From: Bacteriovorax stolpii
GTDB lineage: Bacteria > Bdellovibrionota > UBA1018
NCBI GenBank assembly: GCA_945860415.1
Contig: CAMAQA010000028.1
Coordinates: 1-33,430, forward strand
DNA length: 33,430 bases
Reading direction: 5' to 3'
Below the pieces are notes generated by a model. The model was given only the letters and a program-made list of their open reading frames with translations, did not search any database and was not told the origin of the DNA. Positions 6,126 through 14,476 of this stretch are shown one piece after another; positions within the stretch are counted from its first letter, which is position 1, and each line of letters starts with the position of its first letter. The position numbers were made by a program, and so were the translations under genes.

Positions 6126-7583
6126 ATGCGCATGCCCATTCTTCCGTTCTCTGTCTTCCTCCTGACGTGGCCCTCTGTCTCGACTTTCGTGACGGTGGCG
6201 GCTCGAGCCGATGATTCTCCGCGCGTGGAGCTCGGTGAAAGGCTGTTCAAGGAAGGTCGATTCTCGCAGCCGCACTTCGCCAACGCATCGCCCAGGGGAG
6301 TTCGCGGTCCCCAGCTCTGGAGCTGCGCCACCTGCCATCACCTTCCTGAGCAGAAGCGCGGATATGCCGATTCGGAGTCGCGCAGCCCCGTGCCCGCTCG
6401 CCGAGAAGACCAGCAGCAGATCACGCTTCGCAACAGCCCCAGCATGATCGACCTGTTTTTCAATGAGTCATCCGAACGTCCGAACCTGCTGCATTACGAT
6501 GGTGAATTCGCCTCTCCTGAAGACCTTGTTCGCGCAGGCCTCACGGGACGCAACCTAGGGTGGCTTGCCCATGAAAAGTCGATTGTCGTGGCGCACATTG
6601 CAACGGTCGTCAGGCGTGAATTCGCGGACGACGAGGAGACCTTTGGTCTTTCGCTCCTCCTGGCGTCTGACTCGCAGATACTGGACGCTGTCGCAGATCT
6701 GATATCGGACTACATGCGCAGCCTCGAGTTTGAGAAGGACGACGAGGGGCAGTTTTCAGGAAGCCCGTATGATCGCTTCCTGGCGCGGAACCGCCTGCCT
6801 CAACGCCCGAATCCGGGTGAAACCGGTGCGGCATATACCCTGAGGCTCCTCGAGTCGGTCGAGCGACTCTCAAATCCCGAGTGGGTCGACGAAGGCCGGA
6901 TGCGCAGGCACGAGCAGGACTTTCGGTTCGGCCCAACAGAGCTTCAGGGCATGAAAATTTTCCTGAAGTCCGGGCCTCGTGGTTCGATCCGCGATTTTGC
7001 CCACCTTCGCGGAATCGGCAACTGTGCCAGCTGCCATACACCGCCGGCTTTTACCGACTTCACGTTCAGGAATACCGGTGTCAGCCAGGAAGAATACGAC
7101 GCGATCCATGGAAGGGGGGGCTTTCTTCGAATGGCGATTCCTTCACTGGTCGAGCGTCTCCAGATGGACTCCTCGCGGCTTGCTGATTTTGCGGCACTTC
7201 CGTCCTACCAGAACACTCGGGCAGTGGACCTTGGAGCCTGGAATCAGTTGCAACCGGGGGTGAGAGGGCCTCTTTTCGGCTGGATTTGCCAGGTGGTTCC
7301 GGGATGTAGCTCTGCTCCGTCCGAGCAGGCGGTCCAAGATGCCGCCATTGCGGCATTCAAGACGCCCACCGTTCGCAATCTCGGCCACAGCGCGCCGTAC
7401 CTGCACAATGGATCTCGTCCGACGATCGAGAGCGCCACCCTGTTCTACGCCATCATGTCGAATCTCGCGCGAGACGGACGAATGCGGAACGCCGATCCTG
7501 AAATGCTGAAAGTTTTTCTCGATGGCCGCGATGTAGGCCCACTCGCCGCATTCATGCGGGCGCTGAACGAGGAGTACGAATGA
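6126..7583 (+). CDS. Secreted di-heme cytochrome c, peroxidase/MauG-like
   Basis: The 485-residue protein has an N-terminal signal peptide (to about residue 28) and two heme c sites, CATCH at 67-71 and CASCH at 300-304. The C-terminal block FKTPTVRNLGHSAPYLHNGS is characteristic of the di-heme cytochrome c peroxidase/MauG superfamily. In those proteins one heme is the electron entry site and the other the peroxidatic or oxidising site. It is longer than typical CcpA (about 330 residues), with about 230 residues between the hemes. It should be periplasmic. The stop overlaps the start of the fur-like gene (ATGA). The start ATG is at 6126, with a second ATG two codons later. Substrate unknown: H2O2 reduction or oxidation of a protein or organic partner are both possible. 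Confidence 0.88.
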   Translation: MRMPILPFSVFLLTWPSVSTFVTVAARADDSPRVELGERLFKEGRFSQPHFANASPRGVRGPQLWSCATCHHLPEQKRGYADSESRSPVPARREDQQQITLRNSPSMIDLFFNESSERPNLLHYDGEFASPEDLVRAGLTGRNLGWLAHEKSIVVAHIATVVRREFADDEETFGLSLLLASDSQILDAVADLISDYMRSLEFEKDDEGQFSGSPYDRFLARNRLPQRPNPGETGAAYTLRLLESVERLSNPEWVDEGRMRRHEQDFRFGPTELQGMKIFLKSGPRGSIRDFAHLRGIGNCASCHTPPAFTDFTFRNTGVSQEEYDAIHGRGGFLRMAIPSLVERLQMDSSRLADFAALPSYQNTRAVDLGAWNQLQPGVRGPLFGWICQVVPGCSSAPSEQAVQDAAIAAFKTPTVRNLGHSAPYLHNGSRPTIESATLFYAIMSNLARDGRMRNADPEMLKVFLDGRDVGPLAAFMRALNEEYE

Positions 7584-8086
7584 GTCGGCTATTGAAGTGC
7601 GGTCGCGAGGCGCCCGCACGCAGAAAGCTCGGCAGCGAAGATCTCGAGGCGATCCGGTCGCGTCTGGAGGCCTACCTTCGCGAGCGGCAGCTTCGATTTA
7701 CGGAGCCCCGCTGGAAAGTGGCGGAGTCGATCCTGCTCTCGGGCCTGCACCTCGAATCGCGCGACATTGTTTCGGCCGTGAAGAAGCGCGATCCGGGAGT
7801 AGGCGAGGCAACCGTGTACCGGGCCATTCGCCTGCTCTGTGATGCAGGAATCCTTGAGGAATCTCATCAGTCCGCGAGCGGGCGTACGGTCTACGAGATC
7901 GCCGACGACGAGCACCACGACCACATCCTCTGCACCGATTGCGGAGAAGTCTTCGAATTTCACGACGAAGCGCTGGAAAGCCTTCAAGAGCAGACAGCGA
8001 GCAACCAGGGGTTTTCACTGGTCGGCCACCGCCACGTCTTGATCGGAAAATGCAGTTTCAAACAGCAAAAAGGAAAACGAGCATGA
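7580..8086 (+). CDS. Fur-family metal-responsive transcriptional regulator
   Basis: The 168-residue protein has an N-terminal winged helix (RFTEPRWKVAESIL and the recognition region GEATVYRAIRLL, about residues 39-90) and a metal-binding half with HHDH (112-115), C118-x-x-C121 and GHRH (149-152). The second structural CxxC of Fur is incomplete: only Cys158 is present, in CSFK. Whether it senses iron, zinc, manganese or peroxide cannot be decided from sequence alone. It lies between the di-heme cytochrome and the porin and overlaps both by 4 bases. This placement makes it the likely regulator of this operon, through the palindrome at 6073-6097. Confidence 0.9.
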   Translation: MSRLLKCGREAPARRKLGSEDLEAIRSRLEAYLRERQLRFTEPRWKVAESILLSGLHLESRDIVSAVKKRDPGVGEATVYRAIRLLCDAGILEESHQSASGRTVYEIADDEHHDHILCTDCGEVFEFHDEALESLQEQTASNQGFSLVGHRHVLIGKCSFKQQKGKRA

Positions 8087-9408
8087 AGCGCACTTCATTG
8101 ATGATCCTCACTGCGGCAGTTCTGTCTGCATTGGCGGGCGCCGCTCACGCGGAGACGGCGCCCCCTTCGACTGACGAGCTCCTCCGCCGAATCGACCTGC
8201 TTGCGGGAGAAGTCGAAGCGCTCAAGCTCGGCGAAGTGGCGGCCCGTGCCGACCAGACCCAGTACGGCCTCGGTCCGGCGGCGTCCAAGGTCTATCGCGC
8301 GAAGCAGGGCGTCTCGATCGGTGGCTACGGCGAGATCCAGTACTACGATTTTGCGGCAAGCAAGGACTCTGGCGGAAGCTCGGGCAAGTCGGATCAGTCC
8401 AATCTTCAGCGACTCGTGATGTATCTTGGTTACAAGTTTTCGGACCGCGTGATCTTCAACAGCGAGATCGAATTCGAGTATGCCGCAAGCTCCGGAAATC
8501 GCGAAGGGCAGGGGGGCGCCTGGGGGGTGGAGTTCGCCTACCTCGACTTTCTGCTTCGGCCCGAAGTGAATGTTCGTGCTGGAAATCTGCTGATTCCGAT
8601 GGGTTTTGTGAACGAGCTTCATGAGCCGACGATTTTCCTGGGCGTACGCCGCCCGGACATCGAGCGCGTGATTCTTCCGACCACCTGGCGCGAGAACGGC
8701 GTCGGGGTCTTTGGAGATCTGGGATCGATCACCTACCGTTCCTACCTCGTCACGTCATTTGATGCGGGCAGTTGCCGCAAGGACGGCAACGGGTGCTCGA
8801 ATGATGGCTTTACCTCTTCAGGCATCCGCGATGGTCGCCAGAACGGCTCGCGATCCGTGGCCGAGGACTGGGCCTGGGTGACGCGAGTGGATTATTCGCC
8901 CCAGGTCGGATCGACGATCGGAGGTGCCGTGTACCTCGGAGATTCCGGACAGGATCAAACCAAGGAGTCGACGCCTGATGTTCCCACTCGCATTGCGGAG
9001 CTTCATGCCGAAGTGAGGCGCTCGGGAGTGGAGTTCCGTGCGCTGGGTGCGATGACGTGGATTGGCAACGTCGCGCAGCTGAATGCTGCGCGCCTTCCGG
9101 CACTCACCGGATCAGATAGCGTCGGCTCGCGCCAATACGGATTTTACGGACAGCTCGGCTACCAGCTCGCATCGCTTGGTTTGGATGTGATGCTCACTCC
9201 CTTTGTTCGTTATGAACAGTGGAACACCCAGGCTCGAGTGCCTGCCGGTTACTCTGCCAATCCAGCGAACTTTCAAAAGAGTCTGACGACGGGAGTTCAA
9301 TACAAGCCGGTCGACCAAGTGGTGGTGACAGCGGATTACCAGAATTTCTCGAACGGTGCCGGAACCGCGATCGACCAGTTCAATCTGGGGCTCGGCTTCA
9401 TCTTCTGA
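8083..9408 (+). CDS. Outer-membrane porin
   Basis: The 441-residue protein begins with a clean signal peptide (AGAAHA|ET). A short predicted coiled coil, LLRRIDLLAGEVEALK, follows, as in trimeric porins that contact peptidoglycan or form a periplasmic stalk. The rest is a long series of alternating amphipathic strands starting at GVSIGGYGEIQYYDF. It ends in a terminal strand, FNLGLGFIF, with the C-terminal Phe typical of outer-membrane barrels. It resembles the broad OprP/phosphate-selective porin-like superfamily, but selectivity cannot be read. The start is the ATG at 8083 overlapping the fur-like stop, with AGGA upstream. Its place in a Fur-regulated redox operon suggests transport of a metal complex or redox-active small molecule; this is inference. 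Confidence 0.88.
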   Translation: MKRTSLMILTAAVLSALAGAAHAETAPPSTDELLRRIDLLAGEVEALKLGEVAARADQTQYGLGPAASKVYRAKQGVSIGGYGEIQYYDFAASKDSGGSSGKSDQSNLQRLVMYLGYKFSDRVIFNSEIEFEYAASSGNREGQGGAWGVEFAYLDFLLRPEVNVRAGNLLIPMGFVNELHEPTIFLGVRRPDIERVILPTTWRENGVGVFGDLGSITYRSYLVTSFDAGSCRKDGNGCSNDGFTSSGIRDGRQNGSRSVAEDWAWVTRVDYSPQVGSTIGGAVYLGDSGQDQTKESTPDVPTRIAELHAEVRRSGVEFRALGAMTWIGNVAQLNAARLPALTGSDSVGSRQYGFYGQLGYQLASLGLDVMLTPFVRYEQWNTQARVPAGYSANPANFQKSLTTGVQYKPVDQVVVTADYQNFSNGAGTAIDQFNLGLGFIF

Positions 9409-9420
9409 GGACAGGATTTC

Positions 9421-10005
9421 GTGCGCAGTTTTTTTCGCCCCATCATCATAGCCTGTTTCATCCCGGCGGTCGTTCCGGCTTCTGCGGCATGGGCCAAGGT
9501 CTACCTGACGGTTCCGGAATTCCTGGAACGAATGAGCGTCTCTGATGATTCTGGTAAATCACGAGAGGCCTGCCGCCGCGACAAGGAAACCCACTACCTG
9601 ACCGATGATCAGAAGAGAAAGATCATGTCAGGCTGGAATCGGCCGGTTGACGAGATGAAGGCGCTCAGCGGGCTCTGGGTCAGGTATCGTCTGATCTGCG
9701 GGGGACGCGATGACCGCTTCGTCTACTTCGATTCGCACCGGGTGCGCACGCAGGGTGAGACGCTCGCGATTGTCGTGCAGTCGGGTGGGGCGCTCGAGCG
9801 GGTCGAGGTGCTGTCGTTTGATGAGCCCGAAGATTACGTGCCGAAGGACAAGTGGTTCGGCATGTTCGCAGCCAAGCGCCTGAGTCCGGCTCTCGAACTT
9901 CAGCGCGACATCCCGATGATCACCGGAGCAACGCTTTCGGCGCGGGCCGCCGTGGTGAGTGCGCGGAAGGTGCTGGCCGTTCATGCTGTCCTGGCGGTGC
10001 CATGA
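9421..10005 (+). CDS. Secreted FMN-binding-domain protein, likely ApbE substrate
   Basis: The 194-residue protein has a signal peptide (PASAAWA|KV) and a C-terminal FMN-binding domain. The block DIPMITGATLSARA (D163 to A176) contains the TGAT signature, in which ApbE attaches FMN to the last Thr (T171 here). The usual motif has Asp three residues before the TGAT; here Pro is there and Asp is two further back, so flavinylation is probable but not certain. It should carry electrons in the periplasm between the membrane protein encoded next and an acceptor such as the di-heme cytochrome. The start is GTG at 9421, with AGGA four bases upstream, 12 bases after the porin stop. It ends overlapping the next gene by ATGA. 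Confidence 0.85.
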   Translation: MRSFFRPIIIACFIPAVVPASAAWAKVYLTVPEFLERMSVSDDSGKSREACRRDKETHYLTDDQKRKIMSGWNRPVDEMKALSGLWVRYRLICGGRDDRFVYFDSHRVRTQGETLAIVVQSGGALERVEVLSFDEPEDYVPKDKWFGMFAAKRLSPALELQRDIPMITGATLSARAAVVSARKVLAVHAVLAVP

Positions 10006-11306
10006 CACCCACCTCCAGGATCGTCTTTCATTCCTCGAATCTCGCTGCCTCGGTGACTGGACTGGCTTACGCCTATTACAAGTGGCTGGCGCCGGTTCCG
10101 CCGCAGGAAACTGAGAGCTTCGGCATGCCGATTCATCCTTTCGAGCCGGCCTGGAAGACGCTGCATGTCCTGCTCGCATTCACGCTGATTTTCGGAGTGG
10201 GCTGGATCTGGCACGGCCATGTCCAGGGGCAGCTGCGAAAGTGGCGGAGCAATCCCGCTGGAACCCGGAAACGTGGCTCCGGCCTGGTGCTGGTCGGACT
10301 AGCTGCGCCGATGATCGTTTCCGGTTACGCGTTTCAGGTCAGCGTCGAGGAGTCGACCCGAAATTTCTGGTCGCAAGTCCACCTCTGGAGCGGGATGATC
10401 TGGATCATGGCTTCCATTCTCCATCTCTCGAAACGAAAATTTTTTCGCCGCGGCCTGGCTTTGTTTGCGCTCGTTTTCGCCTCGGGTTGCACCACCGCAT
10501 CTCTCGCTCCCGTGAGGCCGCTCAAGATCATCGATGCCCACGTTCACACGCGATTCAAATCCGATGATCGCCGGCAGGCATTTTTTGCCGAGATGAATGC
10601 CAATGGAGTCGTCGGGGCCGTGGCGCACACCGGAGACAACGGCTCTCGTGGATACGAGGACCTGCGCTCGTCGGGCGTCATCCATTGCTTTGGCATCGGC
10701 GCGAAGTTCGGGAAAACAGAACATCAGCTTCTCGATGCTGAACTGGCGTCCGGAAAGTTCTCCTGCATCAAGATCTATCTCGGCTATATTCCGAAGTACG
10801 CCACCGATCCGGTCTATGCGCCGGCCTATCAGCTTGCCAAAAAACACCGAGTTCCGGTCGTGTTCCATACCGGCGATACGTACGACCGCGATGCGCTGTT
10901 GAAGTTCGCCGAACCGATGATCCTCGATGAGGTCTCGGTGGCCCATCGCGACGTGACGTTCGTGATCGCTCATTGCGGAAACCCCTGGATCGAAACTGCC
11001 GCCGAGATCGCGTACAAGAATCCGAACGTCTATCTGGATGTCTCGGCGTTCCTCATCGGAGACCTCAACCAGGTCAGTCCGGAGCGCATGGAGGAGTATG
11101 TCACCAAGCCGGTGCGGTGGATTTTCGGGCTCGTCGAAGATCCGTCCAAGGTCTTGTATGGCAGCGACTGGCCGCTGGCCCAGATGGGCCCGTACATCAG
11201 GGCCATCCAGCGAGCGATTCCTCTAGAGCACTGGCAGGCCGTGTTTCATGATAACGCGCTGAAGGTCTTTCCGAAGCTCCGAGAAGTCGTGAAGCAGGAC
11301 CGCTAG
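10002..11306 (+). CDS. Membrane b-cytochrome-like domain fused to a periplasmic amidohydrolase
   Basis: The 434-residue product joins two unlike parts. Residues 1-142 have four probable membrane helices with histidines suited to heme b (H10, H55, H71/H73, H127, H141), as in DUF4405 or cytochrome b561-like proteins paired with FMN-binding proteins. A basic loop KRKFFRR and a fifth hydrophobic segment ending in the lipobox-like FASGC (Cys163) lead to a TIM-barrel amidohydrolase of the Amidohydro-2 type. That part shows IDAHVH (metal HxH, H180/H182), VVFHTG, VIAHCGNPW and YGSDWPL. Positive charges predict the hydrolase in the periplasm. The start overlaps the previous stop (ATGA). An internal ATG at 10407 could yield a separate lipoprotein hydrolase. 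No stop codon separates the halves. Substrate unknown. Confidence 0.75.
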   Translation: MTPTSRIVFHSSNLAASVTGLAYAYYKWLAPVPPQETESFGMPIHPFEPAWKTLHVLLAFTLIFGVGWIWHGHVQGQLRKWRSNPAGTRKRGSGLVLVGLAAPMIVSGYAFQVSVEESTRNFWSQVHLWSGMIWIMASILHLSKRKFFRRGLALFALVFASGCTTASLAPVRPLKIIDAHVHTRFKSDDRRQAFFAEMNANGVVGAVAHTGDNGSRGYEDLRSSGVIHCFGIGAKFGKTEHQLLDAELASGKFSCIKIYLGYIPKYATDPVYAPAYQLAKKHRVPVVFHTGDTYDRDALLKFAEPMILDEVSVAHRDVTFVIAHCGNPWIETAAEIAYKNPNVYLDVSAFLIGDLNQVSPERMEEYVTKPVRWIFGLVEDPSKVLYGSDWPLAQMGPYIRAIQRAIPLEHWQAVFHDNALKVFPKLREVVKQDR

Positions 11307-11394
11307 TCGACTTCAGCCTGAAGTGGCTGAGATTTGCCCGAATCATCAGTTAACATAATATTTATTATCGGACCTAATGACGCAGCTCTGAACC

Positions 11395-11415
11395 AAAAGG
11401 TGGGCCCGACCTTTT
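11395..11415. terminator. Bidirectional terminator between the redox operon and guaA
   Basis: AAAAGGT and ACCTTTT form a 7-base stem around a GC-rich centre (GGGCCCG), giving A-run/T-run symmetry that can stop transcription from both sides. It overlaps the guaA stop codon at 11414-11416. The rest of 11307-11394 holds no gene that I can see. Confidence 0.6.
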
Positions 11416-12940
11416 ACTCCCACTCAATGGTCGCCGGCGGCTTCGAGGTCAGGTCATAGACCACGCGATTCACACCGCGCACTTCATTCACGATCCGGGA
11501 TGCGATCTCTTTGAGATCCTGAAGCGGCAGATCCGAAGCTTCGGCGGTCATCGCATCGACGCTGGTGACCGCACGGATCGCCAGCACGGATTCGTATGTG
11601 CGTCCGTCGCCCATGACTCCGACCGTGGAAACCGGAGTCAGGATGCATCCGGCCTGCCAAGTCTTCGAGTACAGTTCACGGCGCTTCAGCTCGTCATGCA
11701 GGATGGTGTCGGCCTTGCGCAGAATTTCAATTCGAGCCGGCGTCAGCGGACCGACGCATCGGATGCAAAGCCCCGGTCCTGGAAACGGATGCCGATCGAG
11801 GCTCTCGGAATCGAGCCCGAGGAGTCGGCCGATCTCTCGGACCTCATCCTTGAAAAACTCGCGAAGCGGTTCGACGAGCTTGAATTTGAGATCCTTCGGC
11901 AGGCCGCCCACGTTGTGGTGGCTCTTGATATTGTGCGAGGCGCCCGACCCTGCGGCAGCACTTTCGATGACGTCCGAATAGATCGTACCCTGGCCCAGGT
12001 ACGGGCAATCGGCGTGTTTCTGGAAGGTCTCGATGAAGAGCCGTCCCATGATCTTGCGCTTGGTTTCCGGATCCGAAACTCCCTCGAGCTCCTTCCAGAA
12101 TTCCTTCGTGGCATCGACCACTTCGAGCTGAATGTTCGGGTACTTTGAGAAGGTTCGCTTCAGGTCCGGCAGGTCATAGGCCCGCTGGAATCCGTGATCG
12201 ACGAAGACTGCCCGAACATGGGTGACCTGCGAGAGCAGCACCGCAAGCACCGTCGAGTCGACGCCGCCGGAAACTCCACACAGCACCTCGGGAACGCCGG
12301 CCAGATCGGTACGCAGGCGCGAGAGCGTCTGATCGAGGGCCCCCTTCACGCTCCACTCGGCCTTCTCGCCTGCGGCTTCGCGTGCAAAGGCAGCCAGGAG
12401 TTCGATGCCGTGTTCGCTGTGATGAACCTCGGGATGGAACTGAAAGGCCCAGATTCGGCGTCCCGGAATCGAAAAGGCGGCGATCTCTCCCTGCGAGCGC
12501 AGGATGACCTTCGCATCGCGCGGCGTTTCCACGACCGAATCGCCGTGGCTCATCCAGACTCGGAATTCCCGCGGCATCGCAGCGAGAATCGGGTCATTTG
12601 CCGCATCCGAAGTTTTTTCGACCCGCGCTGCGCCGTACTCGCGATTCGTCGATGAGGCGACCTTGCCTCCGAGAACGTCTGCCAGAAAGTGGTAGCCGAA
12701 GCAGAGCCCGAGGATCGGAAGCCCAAGATTCAGGAACTCCGGATCCGGCTGGAGCTCGTAGCCGACGCTTGCCGGAGAACCGGAGAGAACCAGCCCGCGA
12801 ATCTTTCGCGATGCCTGCTGTTCTCGAATCCAGCTCGCTCGAGTGGATGCCGGCCAGACTTCGGCCTGGTACCCCAGTCGCCGATATTGCCGTGCGATCA
12901 ACTGCGTGTACTGCGAGCCGTAGTCGAGGATTCCGATCAT
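11414..12940 (-). CDS. guaA: GMP synthase (glutamine-hydrolysing)
   Basis: GuaA converts XMP to GMP with ATP and ammonia from glutamine, the last step of guanine nucleotide synthesis in the cytoplasm. The 508 residues match the family length. The class I glutamine amidotransferase domain (about 1-190) has the nucleophile Cys80 in LGLCFGY and the His169/Glu171 pair in FHPE. The ATP-pyrophosphatase domain has the PP-loop SGGVDS (224-229). The C-terminal dimerisation domain ends in TSKPPATIEWE, which is standard for GuaA. The start ATG overlaps the guaB stop by 4 bases. It is the last gene of a yfgM-bamB-guaB-guaA run. Confidence 0.98.
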   Translation of the reverse strand: MIGILDYGSQYTQLIARQYRRLGYQAEVWPASTRASWIREQQASRKIRGLVLSGSPASVGYELQPDPEFLNLGLPILGLCFGYHFLADVLGGKVASSTNREYGAARVEKTSDAANDPILAAMPREFRVWMSHGDSVVETPRDAKVILRSQGEIAAFSIPGRRIWAFQFHPEVHHSEHGIELLAAFAREAAGEKAEWSVKGALDQTLSRLRTDLAGVPEVLCGVSGGVDSTVLAVLLSQVTHVRAVFVDHGFQRAYDLPDLKRTFSKYPNIQLEVVDATKEFWKELEGVSDPETKRKIMGRLFIETFQKHADCPYLGQGTIYSDVIESAAAGSGASHNIKSHHNVGGLPKDLKFKLVEPLREFFKDEVREIGRLLGLDSESLDRHPFPGPGLCIRCVGPLTPARIEILRKADTILHDELKRRELYSKTWQAGCILTPVSTVGVMGDGRTYESVLAIRAVTSVDAMTAEASDLPLQDLKEIASRIVNEVRGVNRVVYDLTSKPPATIEWE

Positions 12941-14436
12941 TCGCCGCCCTGCCCTGTCGAGTAATTGGGAGCTTCCGCGGTGATGCTCACGTCATGGACG
13001 TGGCTCTCACGGAGACCCCCGGTGGTGATTCTTCTGAAACGTGCCTTCTCGCGAAGCTCGTTGAGATCGCGGGCGCCGACGTATCCCATGCCGGCGCGAA
13101 GTCCGCCGATGAGCTGATGTGCGACCTGTGCAATGGTTCCGCGATACGGCACCTTCGCTTCGACGCCTTCAGGAACGAGCTTCGAGTCGTCGCGCACGTG
13201 GCCCTGGCGGTAGCGTTCCTTGCCACCTTTCTTCATCGCGCCGAGCGAACCCATGCCACGGTAGAGCTTGTAGGAGCGACCCATGTACAAAATCGTTTCG
13301 CCGGGGCTCTCGTCCGTTCCGGCAAAGAGCGAGCCGATCATCACGGCGTGTGCGCCGGCGGCCAGTGCCTTGGTGACGTCTCCGGAATAACGGATGCCGC
13401 CATCGGCGATCACGCCAGTTTCCGGCTTGTACCGAGCCACGGCGCGCGAAACTTCCCACACGGCCGTGAACTGCGGAACGCCGACGCCACTCACGATACG
13501 CGTCGTGCAGATCGAGCCCGGACCAATGCCGACCTTGACGATGTCCGCCCCTGCTTTGACGAGTGCCAGCGCACCATCCGGAGTCGCGACGTTTCCACCG
13601 ATGACCGTGATCGATGGCCAGCGCTTCTTGATCTCCCGTACGGTGTTCATGACTCCATCACTGTGCCCATGGGCCGAGTCCACGACGAGGCAGTCGACGC
13701 CGGCTTCGATGAGTGCGCTGGCGCGCTCCAAGCCTTCGGTCGAGCCCACGCCGATGGCAGCCGCCACTCCAAGTGACCCACGCCCGTCGCGCACGGCATC
13801 CGGATGGTGAGTGGCCTGGCGCAGATCACGCGAGGTGATGAGCCCCTTGAGTTCTCCATTGGAGTCCACGAGCGGCAGCTTCTCGATCCGATGCTCGCGA
13901 AAAAAGGCCATCGCCTGCTCGCGAGTGGCGCCGAAGGGCAGGCTTTTGACCGGAGCGTTCATGACTTCCGAAATGCGCAGGTGCTCGCTTTCGATATACC
14001 GAACGTCGCGGCTCGTGCACATTCCGACGAGCACGCCGCGTGAGTCGACGACCGGAAAACCGGTGATTCCGGTGGAATCGATGATCTTTCGAAGATCCGC
14101 GACTTTCTGGTCGGCATGGACCGTGACCGGCTGTGAAATCACCGCGTGCTGGTGCTTCTTGACGCGGCGAACTTCCTGGGCCTGCTGTTCGATGGTCAGG
14201 TTCTTATGCAGGACACCCATTCCGCCCATCAACGCCAGCGCAATCGCCGTGTCGCTTTCGGTAACCGTATCCATCGCCGCCGAAAGAATCGGCAGGTTCA
14301 GCTGGAGCGGCCCCAGCTTCGTGGCAACCTTGCAATGATTGGGAAGGATTTCGCTGTGTCCGGGCTCGAGGAGCACGTCATCAAAGGCCAGCGAAAGGGG
14401 AAACAAGGACTCCGGTGAACCAGTGTCTGCTGACAT
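12937..14436 (-). CDS. guaB: IMP dehydrogenase
   Basis: GuaB oxidises IMP to XMP with NAD, the first committed step to GMP. The 499-residue protein has the TIM barrel split by two CBS domains (about residues 95-205), which usually bind adenine or guanine nucleotides for control. The catalytic loop [11 protein letters not shown] carries Cys310. The IMP-binding blocks [11 protein letters not shown], the flap [10 protein letters not shown], and the ending [14 protein letters not shown] are all present. It overlaps guaA by 4 bases and lies 40 bases after bamB. No separate promoter is obvious in that gap. Confidence 0.98.
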   Translation of the reverse strand: MSADTGSPESLFPLSLAFDDVLLEPGHSEILPNHCKVATKLGPLQLNLPILSAAMDTVTESDTAIALALMGGMGVLHKNLTIEQQAQEVRRVKKHQHAVISQPVTVHADQKVADLRKIIDSTGITGFPVVDSRGVLVGMCTSRDVRYIESEHLRISEVMNAPVKSLPFGATREQAMAFFREHRIEKLPLVDSNGELKGLITSRDLRQATHHPDAVRDGRGSLGVAAAIGVGSTEGLERASALIEAGVDCLVVDSAHGHSDGVMNTVREIKKRWPSITVIGGNVATPDGALALVKAGADIVKVGIGPGSICTTRIVSGVGVPQFTAVWEVSRAVARYKPETGVIADGGIRYSGDVTKALAAGAHAVMIGSLFAGTDESPGETILYMGRSYKLYRGMGSLGAMKKGGKERYRQGHVRDDSKLVPEGVEAKVPYRGTIAQVAHQLIGGLRAGMGYVGARDLNELREKARFRRITTGGLRESHVHDVSITAEAPNYSTGQGGE

Positions 14437-14476
14437 GGCCGGATCCTAGTCTGTGTGTGTCAGCGGATCAAGATGG

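Noticed and set aside
10407..11306. Separate lipoprotein amidohydrolase gene starting at the internal ATG
   Set aside because: No stop codon separates it from the upstream domain and no ribosome site is visible before 10407. It is kept as an alternative in the feature note only.
11310..11324. Hairpin ACTTCA-GCC-TGAAGT after the fusion gene as a terminator
   Set aside because: The stem is short and is not followed by a T-run. The hairpin at 11395-11415 is a better candidate.
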